NCBI GenBank assembly: GCA_944326035.1
Contig: CALVCS010000004.1
Coordinates: 1 to 64,000, forward strand
Source of the DNA: an uncultured Alistipes sp.
GTDB taxonomy: Bacteria; Bacteroidota; Bacteroidia; Bacteroidales; Rikenellaceae
DNA length: 64,000 bases
Direction: 5' to 3'
Of the stretch, positions 33,830 through 42,033 are shown in pieces; positions within the stretch are counted from its first letter, which is position 1; each line of letters starts with the position of its first letter. The notes beneath the pieces are model-generated. The model did not search any database. It saw nothing but the letters and a program-made list of their open reading frames with translations, and had not been told where the DNA came from. Both the position numbers and the translations under genes were made by a program.

Positions 33830-34729
33830 TCAACACGATGTTTCAGAAAGTGCTTTCTTTGGTTCATTTGGTCCGGCCAGAAACAACAGACAGCCTCCGC
33901 ACAACATCATGACAATACCCGCCCACATGATGTATTTCAAAGGTTCCCGGACAATCTGAACCACGCAATACCGCGGCTGCTCCGATTGCACGTCATATGA
34001 AGTCAGGTAATAGTCTTCTGCCCAGTTTGCCGCATAGGGATGATTGACCTCCAGACGGGCCGGTTTTCCATCTATTGAAATCTCGGCAAAGAAATGCCGA
34101 GGAACTCCATTGGGATAATGATCTACCACAAAATCGTTCAACTGCAACTCCTTCGACAGATAGACTTTGGTTCCTTGTTCGCTAATCGCTTCATTATTGG
34201 GAGTATCCCTGAATACAGGGATACGTAATGTCTGTTCTTCGGCGCTTCCCACCACTCCGGCAAAAAGAGCCAGCCACAAGCCTGCATGGTTTAGCACAAA
34301 ACGCCAACGGTTTCGTCCCGGGCGAAAACCTCTTCGCAAGGTAATCATCCCCAGATGCGTCAGCAACGCGAACAGCCCCATTACAAAAATCCAAGAGGTG
34401 GTAAAATGATAGCATCCTAACCGGGAAAGCAGCCCTGAACGTTCCGAAGCCTCTGCAGCGGAGAGCTGCGGGAACAAACCGATCACCAGACAACCGGCTA
34501 TGAACCAACCCAATGTCCAGTAGGTACATTGGGGCGTAAGCCAACATTGAACGAAGCGGGAAGTGGGCATTTCTTTATAGGCGTACACCATTCCTGCGAT
34601 CCACAACAAGGCGATAAGGGCATCCAATGGAAAGGCAAAAAAGGCAAAGGGAAAATTGCCGAAAACGCCTTGAATCACTACCGAAAGCAGCAACAGCAAG
34701 ATAAACAAATGGTTCTCCCTGCATTTCAT
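33830..34729 (-). CDS. resB: ResB-like cytochrome c biogenesis protein
   Basis: A 299-residue membrane protein with four clear hydrophobic segments: residues about 8-50 (two), 72-90 and 110-130, then a soluble region with LRIPVFRDTP and LNDFVVDHYPNG, and a final helix near 265-285. These soluble sequences are typical of ResB/Ccs1 periplasmic domains. It is shorter than many ResB proteins. It is the first gene of the resB-ccsA-peroxidase run; a promoter element lies at 34755-34762. Confidence 0.8.
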   Translation of the reverse strand: MKCRENHLFILLLLLSVVIQGVFGNFPFAFFAFPLDALIALLWIAGMVYAYKEMPTSRFVQCWLTPQCTYWTLGWFIAGCLVIGLFPQLSAAEASERSGLLSRLGCYHFTTSWIFVMGLFALLTHLGMITLRRGFRPGRNRWRFVLNHAGLWLALFAGVVGSAEEQTLRIPVFRDTPNNEAISEQGTKVYLSKELQLNDFVVDHYPNGVPRHFFAEISIDGKPARLEVNHPYAANWAEDYYLTSYDVQSEQPRYCVVQIVREPLKYIMWAGIVMMLCGGCLLFLAGPNEPKKALSETSC

Positions 34730-34754
34730 ATATCGATCATCTATCTAATTGGCG

Positions 34755-34762
34755 CAAATATA
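34755..34762 (-). promoter_or_regulatory. -7 element of the resB-ccsA-peroxidase operon
   Basis: On the minus strand this reads TATATTTG (TAnnTTTG), 25 bases upstream of the resB start at 34729. Confidence 0.55.
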
Positions 34763-34769
34763 TAAAATT

Positions 34770-34784
34770 ATGGGTATCCCATAT
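34770..34784. promoter_or_regulatory. Palindrome TATGGG-TAT-CCCATA over the promoter
   Basis: Perfect 6-bp arms around 3 bases. It sits 8-22 bases upstream of the -7 element, where the spacer and -33 box should be, so a protein bound here would block or replace the -33 contact. The regulator is unknown. Confidence 0.5.
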
Positions 34785-34980
34785 ACTACATTGGGTGGGT
34801 CTTGGAAATAATAGATCTGTTGATTTTGTGAAGTTTTAGGTACAGGAGGCAATAAACGAGGAGATACAGTTCGTTGGCTATCCTGGCTGAATGGGGAAAT
34901 TATCCTCAGAATCTGCTATATAGCTTAATCTGTGGGGCGATTTTGATAGTGTCAACATATCTTTTATGCTAAATTTAAAT
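34785..34980. other. Gap between the divergent peroxidase and Fur-family operons
   Basis: Together with the flanking regulatory sites this forms a 313-base gap (34730-35042). I see no gene or strong hairpin in 34785-34980. Confidence 0.6.
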
Positions 34981-35010
34981 GCAAAATATTTGCAATTGCA
35001 AATTATTTGC
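34981..35010. promoter_or_regulatory. Long palindrome upstream of the Fur-family gene
   Basis: A perfect 16-bp palindrome, ATTTGCAATTGCAAAT (34988-35003), lies inside a 30-bp imperfect one (34981-35010) with GCAAA and TTTGC at its ends. It ends 32 bases before the regulator's start codon, the usual place for a Fur/PerR/Zur autoregulatory operator. It is not a match to the B. subtilis PerR box or E. coli Fur box that I know. Confidence 0.65.
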
Positions 35011-35042
35011 GTTACGTTTGCTTCCGAGAAAGAAACGATACG

Positions 35043-35450
35043 ATGAATAACGATGGATTGCAAAGAATCAAGGCCGCGGGACTGAAGCTGACTCCGCAGC
35101 GCCGCGCGGTCTACGAGGTGATGATGCAGCTGCGCCATGCTACGGTGGAGGATATCATCGAAGGGGTCCAGTCCCGTAACAAGGAGGTGACTGTTTCAAC
35201 CATTTATCGGATTTTGGACAGCTTCTGCTCGGCAAACATTTTGTCGTTCATCTATCATCCCGACACCGGTAAGTGTTATTTCGACATCACGGTGGCGGAG
35301 CACCATCATCTCTTCGACGGCCAGTCGATCGAGGATTACGCGGATCCCGAACTTTCGCAGCTGATTCGCGAATACCTCGAACGAAAGCACCTCCCGACAG
35401 ATGAGATTGGTAAAATACAGGTACAGGTAACGCTTAAAAAGAATGTCTAA
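35043..35450 (+). CDS. Fur-family transcriptional repressor
   Basis: A 135-residue protein: a winged helix N-terminal domain (LKLTPQRRAVYEVMMQL, then EVTVSTIYRILDSF with the recognition helix) and a dimerisation domain with the HHH metal motif at 87-89 (VAEHHHLFDG). The CxxC structural zinc pair that usually follows HHH is replaced by D92 and S95, and no second CxxC is present at the C terminus. I cannot tell Fur, PerR and Zur apart from this. The divergent peroxidase favours PerR; the coupled pterin-synthase-like gene with a zinc ribbon favours Zur. The stop overlaps the next gene's first start. Confidence 0.85.
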   Translation: MNNDGLQRIKAAGLKLTPQRRAVYEVMMQLRHATVEDIIEGVQSRNKEVTVSTIYRILDSFCSANILSFIYHPDTGKCYFDITVAEHHHLFDGQSIEDYADPELSQLIREYLERKHLPTDEIGKIQVQVTLKKNV

Positions 35451-36039
35451 CTTAAAACCGCAATTTGTTATGAGAAGTATCACAACATTCGATCTGCAGT
35501 ATGCACACCGTTTCTACGGTTTTCAAGGAGAGGCACAGTATCTCCACGGCCATACGGGGACGTTGACCATCGAGGTGGGAGATACCGTCAACGAGGGTGT
35601 AAACATGGTTTATCCCTGTAACGAAATTCAGAAAGTAGCGTGGAACGTGCTCCGAAATTTCGACCACGCGCTAGTCCTTCGCGAGGATGATCCGCTGCTG
35701 CCGGCCGTTCTGGACGTCTACGAGAAACAGAGAATCCGCAACGGACACCCGCAGAATAAGATGAAGGGTCCGGCCTTCAAGACGGAGCTGGCCACGGCCT
35801 ATCCCGATTGCCGCCTGGTTGTCACCAAGGAGACACTGACGGTCGAGGGGATGATCAAGATTGTCTATGATCTGCTAAAGGAGACGCTCAATATCGCCAA
35901 AATCACCTTTACGAGCGGTGTGAATGCGGCCTCGGCAGAGTTCGTGACTAAGAACGACATCGACCTTTGTCCGCTGTGTGGCGTTGCTCTCGACAAAGAG
36001 GGGGTATGTCCGAAGTGCGGGTACCGCAAGAAGAAGTAG
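35443..36039 (+). CDS. 6-pyruvoyl-tetrahydropterin synthase / QueD-like protein with C-terminal zinc ribbon
   Basis: The frame opens at 35443 inside the repressor gene, and a second ATG lies at 35470; the conserved part starts at the latter (189 residues). The T-fold zinc ligands are present: H13 (YAHRFYG) and H26/H28 (LHGHTG), counted from 35470. The catalytic cysteine four residues before HGH in QueD/PTPS-I, or glutamate in PTPS-III, is an alanine here. The C terminus adds a zinc ribbon with cysteines at 167, 170, 180 and 183 (CPLC...CPKC). This points to an altered function, perhaps metal-related. It shares a transcript with the Fur-family repressor. Confidence 0.78.
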   Translation: MSNLKPQFVMRSITTFDLQYAHRFYGFQGEAQYLHGHTGTLTIEVGDTVNEGVNMVYPCNEIQKVAWNVLRNFDHALVLREDDPLLPAVLDVYEKQRIRNGHPQNKMKGPAFKTELATAYPDCRLVVTKETLTVEGMIKIVYDLLKETLNIAKITFTSGVNAASAEFVTKNDIDLCPLCGVALDKEGVCPKCGYRKKK

Positions 36040-36062
36040 TCGTCACACGCCGTGAATAGGGT

Positions 36063-36098
36063 AGTCGGGTGCCGATTTTCGGCATCCGACTTTTATTT
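36063..36098 (+). terminator. Terminator of the Fur-QueD-like pair
   Basis: AGTCGGGTGCCGA and CGGCATCCGACT form a stem with a TTTT loop, followed by TTTTATTT. It starts 24 bases after the stop at 36039. Confidence 0.85.
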
Positions 36099-36236
36099 GA
36101 GGCTATGACGATAAAGAAGATTTACCCGGTATTTCGTGCAGATGCAATTTCCAATCAGGGTACAGGCCTCGAACTCCTGGCCGCACCACACACAAATCTT
36201 TTTAATGCTAAAGTTCCTGTTGACAACTTGAGAGGT
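36093..36236 (-). pseudogene. Possible remnant of a mobile-element excisionase-type protein
   Basis: The minus strand reads 47 codons ending at a stop at 36093-36095, with no start codon nearby. The sequence contains VNRNFSIKKICVWCGQEFEA and then a Cys-rich stretch. This resembles the zinc-finger opening (xxKKICExCGxxFxA) that I recall from Bacteroidota excisionase/helix-turn-helix proteins of integrative elements. The second half does not match well. It has decayed or is a chance resemblance. It overlaps the terminator above. Confidence 0.3.
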
Positions 36237-36382
36237 TAAATCTTTTCCGCTCGTTTTCGTTAACCATAATCACATTTTCCACGATCTTGTCAACGATAAT
36301 CCATGGATTATCGTGGTGATCTACACAGAGGGGACAAAAAATGGCTAAAATGGCTTCGCAACGATTATCAACGGCGCTTAAA
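36237..36382. other. Gene-free part of the gap before mnmE
   Basis: The full gap between stops is 36040-36440. Apart from the terminators and the possible remnant, it holds a 22-bp palindrome (36293-36314) and further GATTATC copies nearby. No coding sequence is supported. Confidence 0.6.
36293..36314. repeat. 22-bp perfect palindrome
   Basis: The left half is ACGATAATCCA and the right half its exact complement, centred on CCATGG. Another GATTATC lies at about 36363. The sites do not match the DnaA box TTATNCACA. No promoter element was seen next to it. Confidence 0.8.
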
Positions 36383-36408
36383 TAAAAAAGCGCCCGTAAA
36401 GAGCGCTA
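36383..36408 (-). terminator. Terminator of the parAB-mnmE operon
   Basis: On the minus strand: AGCGC and GCGCT arms around TCTTTACGG, then TTTTTTATT. It lies 33 bases after the mnmE stop. Confidence 0.75.
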
Positions 36409-36440
36409 TATTAACTGATTGTAATTTGATAATCATGCAT

Positions 36441-37838
36441 TTACTTACCGATGCAGAACGAAGAGAAGATATTTTTTAAGACATCGTCAGGAGTGATGGT
36501 TTCGGTCCCCGTAATGCGATTAAGGTGGTATAGTACTTCGCGAATATCCTGCGCCAATAGATCACCGGGCAATTGGTCGGCCAATGACTGACGTGCATGC
36601 ACCAAAGCGGATTCTGCGGCTTCTAGAATTTGATGATGCCGGGCATTGAATACAATGATTTCGTCGCCTTGTAAAGCCTGCAGATCGACACTCTGTTTGA
36701 GAAAGTCGAGCAATTCGTCCAGATGCAGGCGCAACTTGGCAGAAAGACCGATCACGGTATAAGCTGTTTTCTGACGAAGCAGTTGCAGCTTTTCCGTCAA
36801 TTCCTTTGCATCAATGCGGTCGGCTTTATTGAGAATAACCGCTATTTTCTGATCGGCTCGCACGTCGACCGTATCGAGTTGGGGCATCATATCTTCGATG
36901 GAATCCCGTGCATCGACTACCAAAAGGACGATGGCCGCTTGATCCAATCGTTGATAGGTACGTTCGATGCCCAGATTTTCCAAAGGATCATCGGTCTCGC
37001 GAATGCCGGCCGTATCGATAAAGCGGAACAGCACGCCATCGATATTGACCGTATCTTCAATGACATCACGTGTGGTCCCGGCGATATCGGATACCAACGC
37101 TTTCTCTTCATTGACCAACGCATTCAGCAGGGTCGATTTGCCGACATTCGGGCTGCCGACAATCGCTACGGGAACACCATTTTTGAGAATATTCCCCAAC
37201 TTAAAGGATTCCTTTAGTTTAGATATTTTAGCAGCTATGGCATTCATTAGTTTATCGATCTCGGAACGATCGGCGAATTCGACGTCTTCCTCGGAAAAGT
37301 CGAGCTCGAGTTCCAGCAAAGAAACCAAATGAAGCAATTGGGCTCTCAATTGGGCGAACTCTTCCGAATAGCCGCCTCGAATTTGGCGGGTAGCCAATTG
37401 ATGAGAGGCTTGGCTATTGGCTGCGATGATATCGGCTACGGCTTCGGCTTGAGAAAGGTCCATTTTCCCGTTCAAGAAAGCCCGCATCGTGAACTCTCCG
37501 GGAAGGGCCGCACGAGCGCCCTGCAACTGGCATAGCCGCAAAATTTCCTGTTGAATATAGGTCGATGCGTGACAAGAGATCTCCAGCATCTCCTCTCCGG
37601 TATAGGAGTGGGGAGCATGGAAAACCGCAATCAGCACGTCATCGATCAGACGATCCTGATCCTGAATCGTTCCATAATGTAACGTATAGCCCTTTTGATC
37701 CGCCAAACGTACTCCGGATTTGCTATGAAACAGAGCATCGCCGATTTCCATGGACCGAGGGCCACTCAATCGCAGGACGGCAATCGCTCCGCCCTGTCCG
37801 GTGGCGATAGCGACGATGGTATCTTGAGATGCGGTCAT
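36441..37838 (-). CDS. mnmE: tRNA modification GTPase MnmE
   Basis: A 465-residue protein. Order: N-terminal THF-binding domain (from DTIVAIATGQG, residues 6-16), helical domain, then a G domain with GSPNVGKSTLLN, DIAGTTRD, DTAGIRE and NKAD, and the C-terminal CIGK that is invariant in MnmE. With MnmG it installs the aminomethyl group on U34 of some tRNAs. It overlaps the transglycosylase gene by 4 bases and is last in the operon. Confidence 0.96.
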   Translation of the reverse strand: MTASQDTIVAIATGQGGAIAVLRLSGPRSMEIGDALFHSKSGVRLADQKGYTLHYGTIQDQDRLIDDVLIAVFHAPHSYTGEEMLEISCHASTYIQQEILRLCQLQGARAALPGEFTMRAFLNGKMDLSQAEAVADIIAANSQASHQLATRQIRGGYSEEFAQLRAQLLHLVSLLELELDFSEEDVEFADRSEIDKLMNAIAAKISKLKESFKLGNILKNGVPVAIVGSPNVGKSTLLNALVNEEKALVSDIAGTTRDVIEDTVNIDGVLFRFIDTAGIRETDDPLENLGIERTYQRLDQAAIVLLVVDARDSIEDMMPQLDTVDVRADQKIAVILNKADRIDAKELTEKLQLLRQKTAYTVIGLSAKLRLHLDELLDFLKQSVDLQALQGDEIIVFNARHHQILEAAESALVHARQSLADQLPGDLLAQDIREVLYHLNRITGTETITPDDVLKNIFSSFCIGK

Positions 37839-39217
37839 TGTGCAGAAACTTTAAGTTGTTGACCGATACGTAAACGATTGGCACTGGCCAGTTTATTCCA
37901 TTTCAGCAGCTGTTTGACACTGACGCCATACTTTTTGCCGATAGCACTCAGTGTATCGCCCTTACGAACTTTATAATATTTGGGTTCGGGAAGGGGAGTG
38001 TGGGCCCAATTCGCCGCTTGACTGAGGGCGCCGTCTTTGCGCAGGTGGTTATCCATGTAGATCGAATCTTTCGCATAGATCTCCTCTTCATGGGCGATAA
38101 AACGGCATACATCCTGCTGGGGCAACGTCAGTGGGTAAGGTTTGACGGCGGCGGGAATGATATCCAGTTTGTACTGGGGGTTGAGCATGCGCAACAGTTC
38201 CAACGGAATATGCAGGGTCGAAGCAACCTGTTCCAGGTGCATATTGCGTTTGATTTCAATGGTATCCGTCACCAAGGGAACCGTAGGCTCATTGGCTTTG
38301 ATGTTGTGGTCGGAGGCGTAGGTATAGGCGTAATTCAGCGCCACAAAGGCCGGCACATAGTTGCGTGTTTCACGCGGAAGGTAATTGTAGATATCCCAAT
38401 AGGTTTTTGCCTGGGAGCCGGCTCGTTGCAGGGCTTTGTTGACATTACCCGGACCGCAGTTGTAAGAGGCGATCGCCAGCGTCCAGTCGCCATAAATGCC
38501 ATACAGCTCTTTCAGGTAGGCACAAGCGGCTCGTGTTGCCTCTTCCGGATTCCGACGTTGATCCACCATGGACGAGATCTCCAAGCCGTAATGGCGACCG
38601 GTGTTGAGCATAAATTGCCAAAGACCGGTAGCTCCCATACGCGACACAGCTCTCGGATTCAGAGCCGATTCCACCACACTGAGGAATTTCAACTCCAACG
38701 GCAGACCCTGGCGTTCCAACTCCCGTTCGATCATGGGAAAATAGTATTTCGATTCCCCTAACATGCGTTGCGTGATGCCACGATGGGTGGTCGTATAGGC
38801 CAAGATATACTTACGAACCACATCGTTGTAGGGCAGATGGATCGGAGAGACCAGGCTGTTCAGTCGTCGACGATATTCGGCATCCGTCACCGTACCGATG
38901 GCCTGAAGATAACGGGTAGTATCCAGGTTGATGTATTCGTCGATAAAGTCGTTTTGCACCGAATCCAAATATTTGAATTTCCAGTCGGCCACCAGGGAGT
39001 CATAGGCAATCGGCGTATAACGTAGCTCGAATGTGGTTTTCACGGTCGTGTCGCGTGTATCTTCTTCGGGTTCGTTATCCGTATGGTGTTCCCAGGAGAG
39101 CCAGGCGGAGAGATCTTCTTCGTCGATGCGAGCCATCATCTGGGCCGAAAGCGGCGAAAAACTCCACAGACTCAGAAGACCTATCAGGAAGGTATACTTG
39201 AATTCGTTCTTCATCAT
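37835..39217 (-). CDS. mltD: Membrane-bound lytic murein transglycosylase with LysM (MltD-like)
   Basis: A 460-residue exported protein: signal peptide (to about 25), an SLT domain with ESALNPRAVSRMGATGLWQFM holding the catalytic glutamate, then AIASYNCGPGNVNKA, and one clear C-terminal LysM (YYKVRKGDTLSAIGKKYGVS...). It cuts the glycan strands of peptidoglycan without water. E. coli MltD has a lipobox; here I see a plain signal peptide. It shares end-start overlaps with both neighbours. Confidence 0.9.
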   Translation of the reverse strand: MMKNEFKYTFLIGLLSLWSFSPLSAQMMARIDEEDLSAWLSWEHHTDNEPEEDTRDTTVKTTFELRYTPIAYDSLVADWKFKYLDSVQNDFIDEYINLDTTRYLQAIGTVTDAEYRRRLNSLVSPIHLPYNDVVRKYILAYTTTHRGITQRMLGESKYYFPMIERELERQGLPLELKFLSVVESALNPRAVSRMGATGLWQFMLNTGRHYGLEISSMVDQRRNPEEATRAACAYLKELYGIYGDWTLAIASYNCGPGNVNKALQRAGSQAKTYWDIYNYLPRETRNYVPAFVALNYAYTYASDHNIKANEPTVPLVTDTIEIKRNMHLEQVASTLHIPLELLRMLNPQYKLDIIPAAVKPYPLTLPQQDVCRFIAHEEEIYAKDSIYMDNHLRKDGALSQAANWAHTPLPEPKYYKVRKGDTLSAIGKKYGVSVKQLLKWNKLASANRLRIGQQLKVSAQ

Positions 39218-40344
39218 CAGAATCTAAGTTTAAAGGAGAGTCCCAATCCGTTTGCCGGAGTGTTGTTGCGGGTATAATATTGCATCAGCGTGGGTTCTAC
39301 GGTAAAAGCCAGATCGTCGCTGATGTCGTAATCTTTCAAGTGGGCATCCACATGGGCGTCAATCACATTGAGGATATACAATCCTGCGGTAATGATAATA
39401 CAGAGGTCACGATTCCGTCGGAAATTGTTTTTCAGGGTTTTCAGATAATCTTCGGTCACCCAACTCTGGTTGGCGAATTCATCCTGGGTATTGTCATTGC
39501 CATCGGTACGGAGCTGATAGGCCCGACGATAGCGGTTGTATCCACGCGAGTTGTAATCGATCACGTAAGCCATCGTTGCAAAGGCGCCTACGATGATGGG
39601 GGTTTTCCAAAAACTCCGGTTGTAAATCTGTCCGGCACCCGGGCAGATCATGGAGAGGGTAGTGGCCTTTTTGACATCGGTCGAGGCCCCTTGGTAATTC
39701 AGCACACCATCGCCCAGAAAATACATATACGAGGCAATGGCCCCCACGAACAACAACGATCGCGTGGTATTTTTGACGATCATGTCCCGCTGTACGGGAT
39801 TGAGATCCGTCCGATCGGCACCGGTTGCCCGCATGCTTTCGAAATTGTCTCGCAACCGGATGTAATGCTTATTTTGTTGAAAGCCGAAATAGGCCAACGT
39901 CCCGGTCACCCCATACAGAATGGGAACCTTCCAGGCTTGTTTGTTGTAAATCTGCGAAAATCCGGGCAGCGGAACGGAGAGCGCGATCACCCGAGAGATG
40001 GGAATGGTGTCTCGAAACAGTTTGCTGTATCGAACGAACGAGGTATCCGCCTCTTCCCGTTTGCGGCGTTTTTTCGGTTGCGCCGTGGAGTCGATCTCGA
40101 CCGGAAGCTCTTGCAAGTCGGTTACGATCGAATCGGACTTATTCAAAGAATCGGCCGGCGTTTCGATTTTAATCTCCTTCAATACCCCTCCTTCGACCTT
40201 ATATCTCGTCTGTGCCGTAGGTTGGGACGGGGCCGAAGGAGGCAGGTTCTTTTTCGACTGAGCGGACAGGTGGCTGACCATTCCCAATAGGCAGAGAAAA
40301 GTCACGATAAAAATCCGATATGAGTCCGTTCGGTTCTGTCGCAT
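39217..40344 (-). CDS. DUF5683 domain membrane protein
   Basis: A 375-residue protein with a signal peptide (MRQNRTDSYRIFIVTFLCLL..., to about 27), a proline- and charge-rich stretch (to about 110), and the DUF5683 core with ALSVPLPGFSQIYNKQAWKVPILYG and the paired STLSMICPGAGQIYNRSFWKTPIIVG. The two halves look like an internal repeat of a G-Q-IYN-xxWKxPI unit, each followed by a hydrophobic helix. Function is unknown; it is nearly always near parAB in Bacteroidota in my memory. The start at 40344 was chosen for the signal peptide; upstream codons overlap parB's end. Confidence 0.8.
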   Translation of the reverse strand: MRQNRTDSYRIFIVTFLCLLGMVSHLSAQSKKNLPPSAPSQPTAQTRYKVEGGVLKEIKIETPADSLNKSDSIVTDLQELPVEIDSTAQPKKRRKREEADTSFVRYSKLFRDTIPISRVIALSVPLPGFSQIYNKQAWKVPILYGVTGTLAYFGFQQNKHYIRLRDNFESMRATGADRTDLNPVQRDMIVKNTTRSLLFVGAIASYMYFLGDGVLNYQGASTDVKKATTLSMICPGAGQIYNRSFWKTPIIVGAFATMAYVIDYNSRGYNRYRRAYQLRTDGNDNTQDEFANQSWVTEDYLKTLKNNFRRNRDLCIIITAGLYILNVIDAHVDAHLKDYDISDDLAFTVEPTLMQYYTRNNTPANGLGLSFKLRF

Positions 40345-40369
40345 AAATAAAAATACGGAACGTAAATAA

Positions 40370-41257
40370 TTATTTGCGGAGCGCGTCCAGTTGAGCCAGA
40401 ATGCGATGAATATCTTCATCGTTATTGAAGCCGATAACGATTTTCCCGCCTCCCTTATTGTTCTTTCGAATGCTGATTTCTTGGGTAAACACTTTTTCGA
40501 GCTGTTCGACCAAGCGGGTGTACTCTTCGGGGAACTCTTCGTCCATCTCGGTTTTCGGAGATTTGGGCGCGGTAAGGGCTTTGACCATCTCTTCGGTTTG
40601 ACGTACCGACAACCCCTTTTTGACGATTTTTTTCACCAAGGCGATTTGTTGGTGAGGATCTTCCACGGGGATCAGGGCACGGGCATGTCCCATACTGATC
40701 AGCTCTTCACGCAGGGCGAGCTGCACCTCGGCCGGAAGTTTAAGTAGACGCATGTAATTGGCTACCGTAGAGCGTCTTTTCCCGATTCTTTCGCCCAGCA
40801 TATCTTGGGTCAGGTTGCACTCTTCCACCAACCGGCGCAGACTCAAAGCCACTTCGATCGCATTGAGATCCTGCCGCTGGACATTTTCGACGATAGCCAT
40901 CTCCAGCAGACTCTGATCATCTACCTCCGGACGAATATAGGCCGGAATGGTTTCGGCCTGTGCCATCTGGGAGGCGCGCCAACGACGTTCTCCGCTGATG
41001 ATCATATATTTGCCGTCCGCCTCCTTTTTAACGGTGATCGGTTGGATCACCCCTAAGGTGCGAATAGAGTCCGCCAACTCCTGCAAAGCCTCTTCATCGA
41101 AGAGCGTACGCGGTTGTTTCGGGTTGGGAATGATCAGGTTGATATCGATCTCTTCGAACGTACTGCCGCTCTTGCTCTCCGGCAGCTCTTTGTTTTCAAT
41201 TTCGAAAATGGCTCCTAAGCCGCGGCCCAGTCCTTTCCCTTTGGGTTTCGTACTCAT
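40370..41257 (-). CDS. parB: Chromosome partitioning protein ParB
   Basis: A 295-residue protein. The N terminus has the short basic stretch KGKGLGRGLGAIF that contacts ParA. The CTPase/clamp domain includes GERRWRASQMA and then ENVQRQDLNAIE, and the helix-turn-helix follows (LTQDMLGERIGKRRSTVANYMRLL, given in part). It binds parS sites and loads SMC. The start overlaps the parA stop by 4 bases. I searched for parS (TGTTTCACGTGAAACA) in the window and found no good match. Confidence 0.95.
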   Translation of the reverse strand: MSTKPKGKGLGRGLGAIFEIENKELPESKSGSTFEEIDINLIIPNPKQPRTLFDEEALQELADSIRTLGVIQPITVKKEADGKYMIISGERRWRASQMAQAETIPAYIRPEVDDQSLLEMAIVENVQRQDLNAIEVALSLRRLVEECNLTQDMLGERIGKRRSTVANYMRLLKLPAEVQLALREELISMGHARALIPVEDPHQQIALVKKIVKKGLSVRQTEEMVKALTAPKSPKTEMDEEFPEEYTRLVEQLEKVFTQEISIRKNNKGGGKIVIGFNNDEDIHRILAQLDALRK

Positions 41258-42033
41258 GCGTTCGTTTTCTTGTTTTTCTTGATAAATTCTTTGGCCAGGT
41301 TCAGGTAGTTGATGCTTCCGGTCGATGAGGCGTCGTATAAAACGGCCGGTTTGCCATAACTGGGCGCCTCACTCAAACGGGTGTTGCGTTGAATGATCGT
41401 ATCGAACACCAAGTCGCCGAAATGTTCCTTCACCTCACCGGCTACCTGATTGGCCAATCTCAACCGCGAGTCGTACATCGTCAGCAAGAAGCCTTCGATT
41501 TCCAAGGTCGGATTGAGCTTGGTTTTGGTCATTTTAATGGTATTGAACAGTTTGCTCAGACCTTCCAGGGCAAAATATTCGCATTGTACGGGAATCAACA
41601 CCCCATCGGCCGCCACCAACGCATTGAGGGTGGTCATGCCCAACGATGGCGAGCAGTCGATCAAGATAAAATCGTAATCCTTTTTGAGCGGTTCCAGCAT
41701 GTTTTTCATGCGGCGTTGACCATCGTCCAGATCGGCCAATTCGGTCTCGGCTCCCACCAGATTAATATTAGAGGGAAGAACGCTGAGCTTTTTGATGCCC
41801 GGCACGGGACGAATGCAGGCGGCCGGTTGGGTTTCACCAATCAGGCAGGTATATGTATTATGGTCGTCGTCGGTAATCTCCAACCCCAATCCCGAGGTGG
41901 CGTTCGCCTGCGGATCGGCATCCACCAGCAGAATTTTCTTGCCCAAAACAGCCAGACTGGCAGCCAGATTGATGGCCGTAGTCGTTTTGCCCACGCCCCC
42001 TTTCTGGTTGGCCAATGCGATGATTTTTCCCAT
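41254..42033 (-). CDS. parA: Chromosome partitioning ATPase ParA
   Basis: A 259-residue deviant Walker ATPase: NQKGGVGKTTTAINLA (residues 9-24) with the signature lysine, VDADPQANAT and LIDCSPSLGM. It forms DNA-bound gradients that position ParB-origin complexes. First gene of the parA-parB-DUF5683-mltD-mnmE operon. A weak -7-like TAATATTG lies on the minus strand near 42056-42063. Confidence 0.95.
   Translation of the reverse strand: MGKIIALANQKGGVGKTTTAINLAASLAVLGKKILLVDADPQANATSGLGLEITDDDHNTYTCLIGETQPAACIRPVPGIKKLSVLPSNINLVGAETELADLDDGQRRMKNMLEPLKKDYDFILIDCSPSLGMTTLNALVAADGVLIPVQCEYFALEGLSKLFNTIKMTKTKLNPTLEIEGFLLTMYDSRLRLANQVAGEVKEHFGDLVFDTIIQRNTRLSEAPSYGKPAVLYDASSTGSINYLNLAKEFIKKNKKTNA

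Noticed and set aside
36294..36313. Origin-type DnaA boxes near parAB and mnmE
   Set aside because: The GATAATC/GATTATC copies do not match TTATNCACA and no dnaA, dnaN or AT-rich unwinding region was seen.
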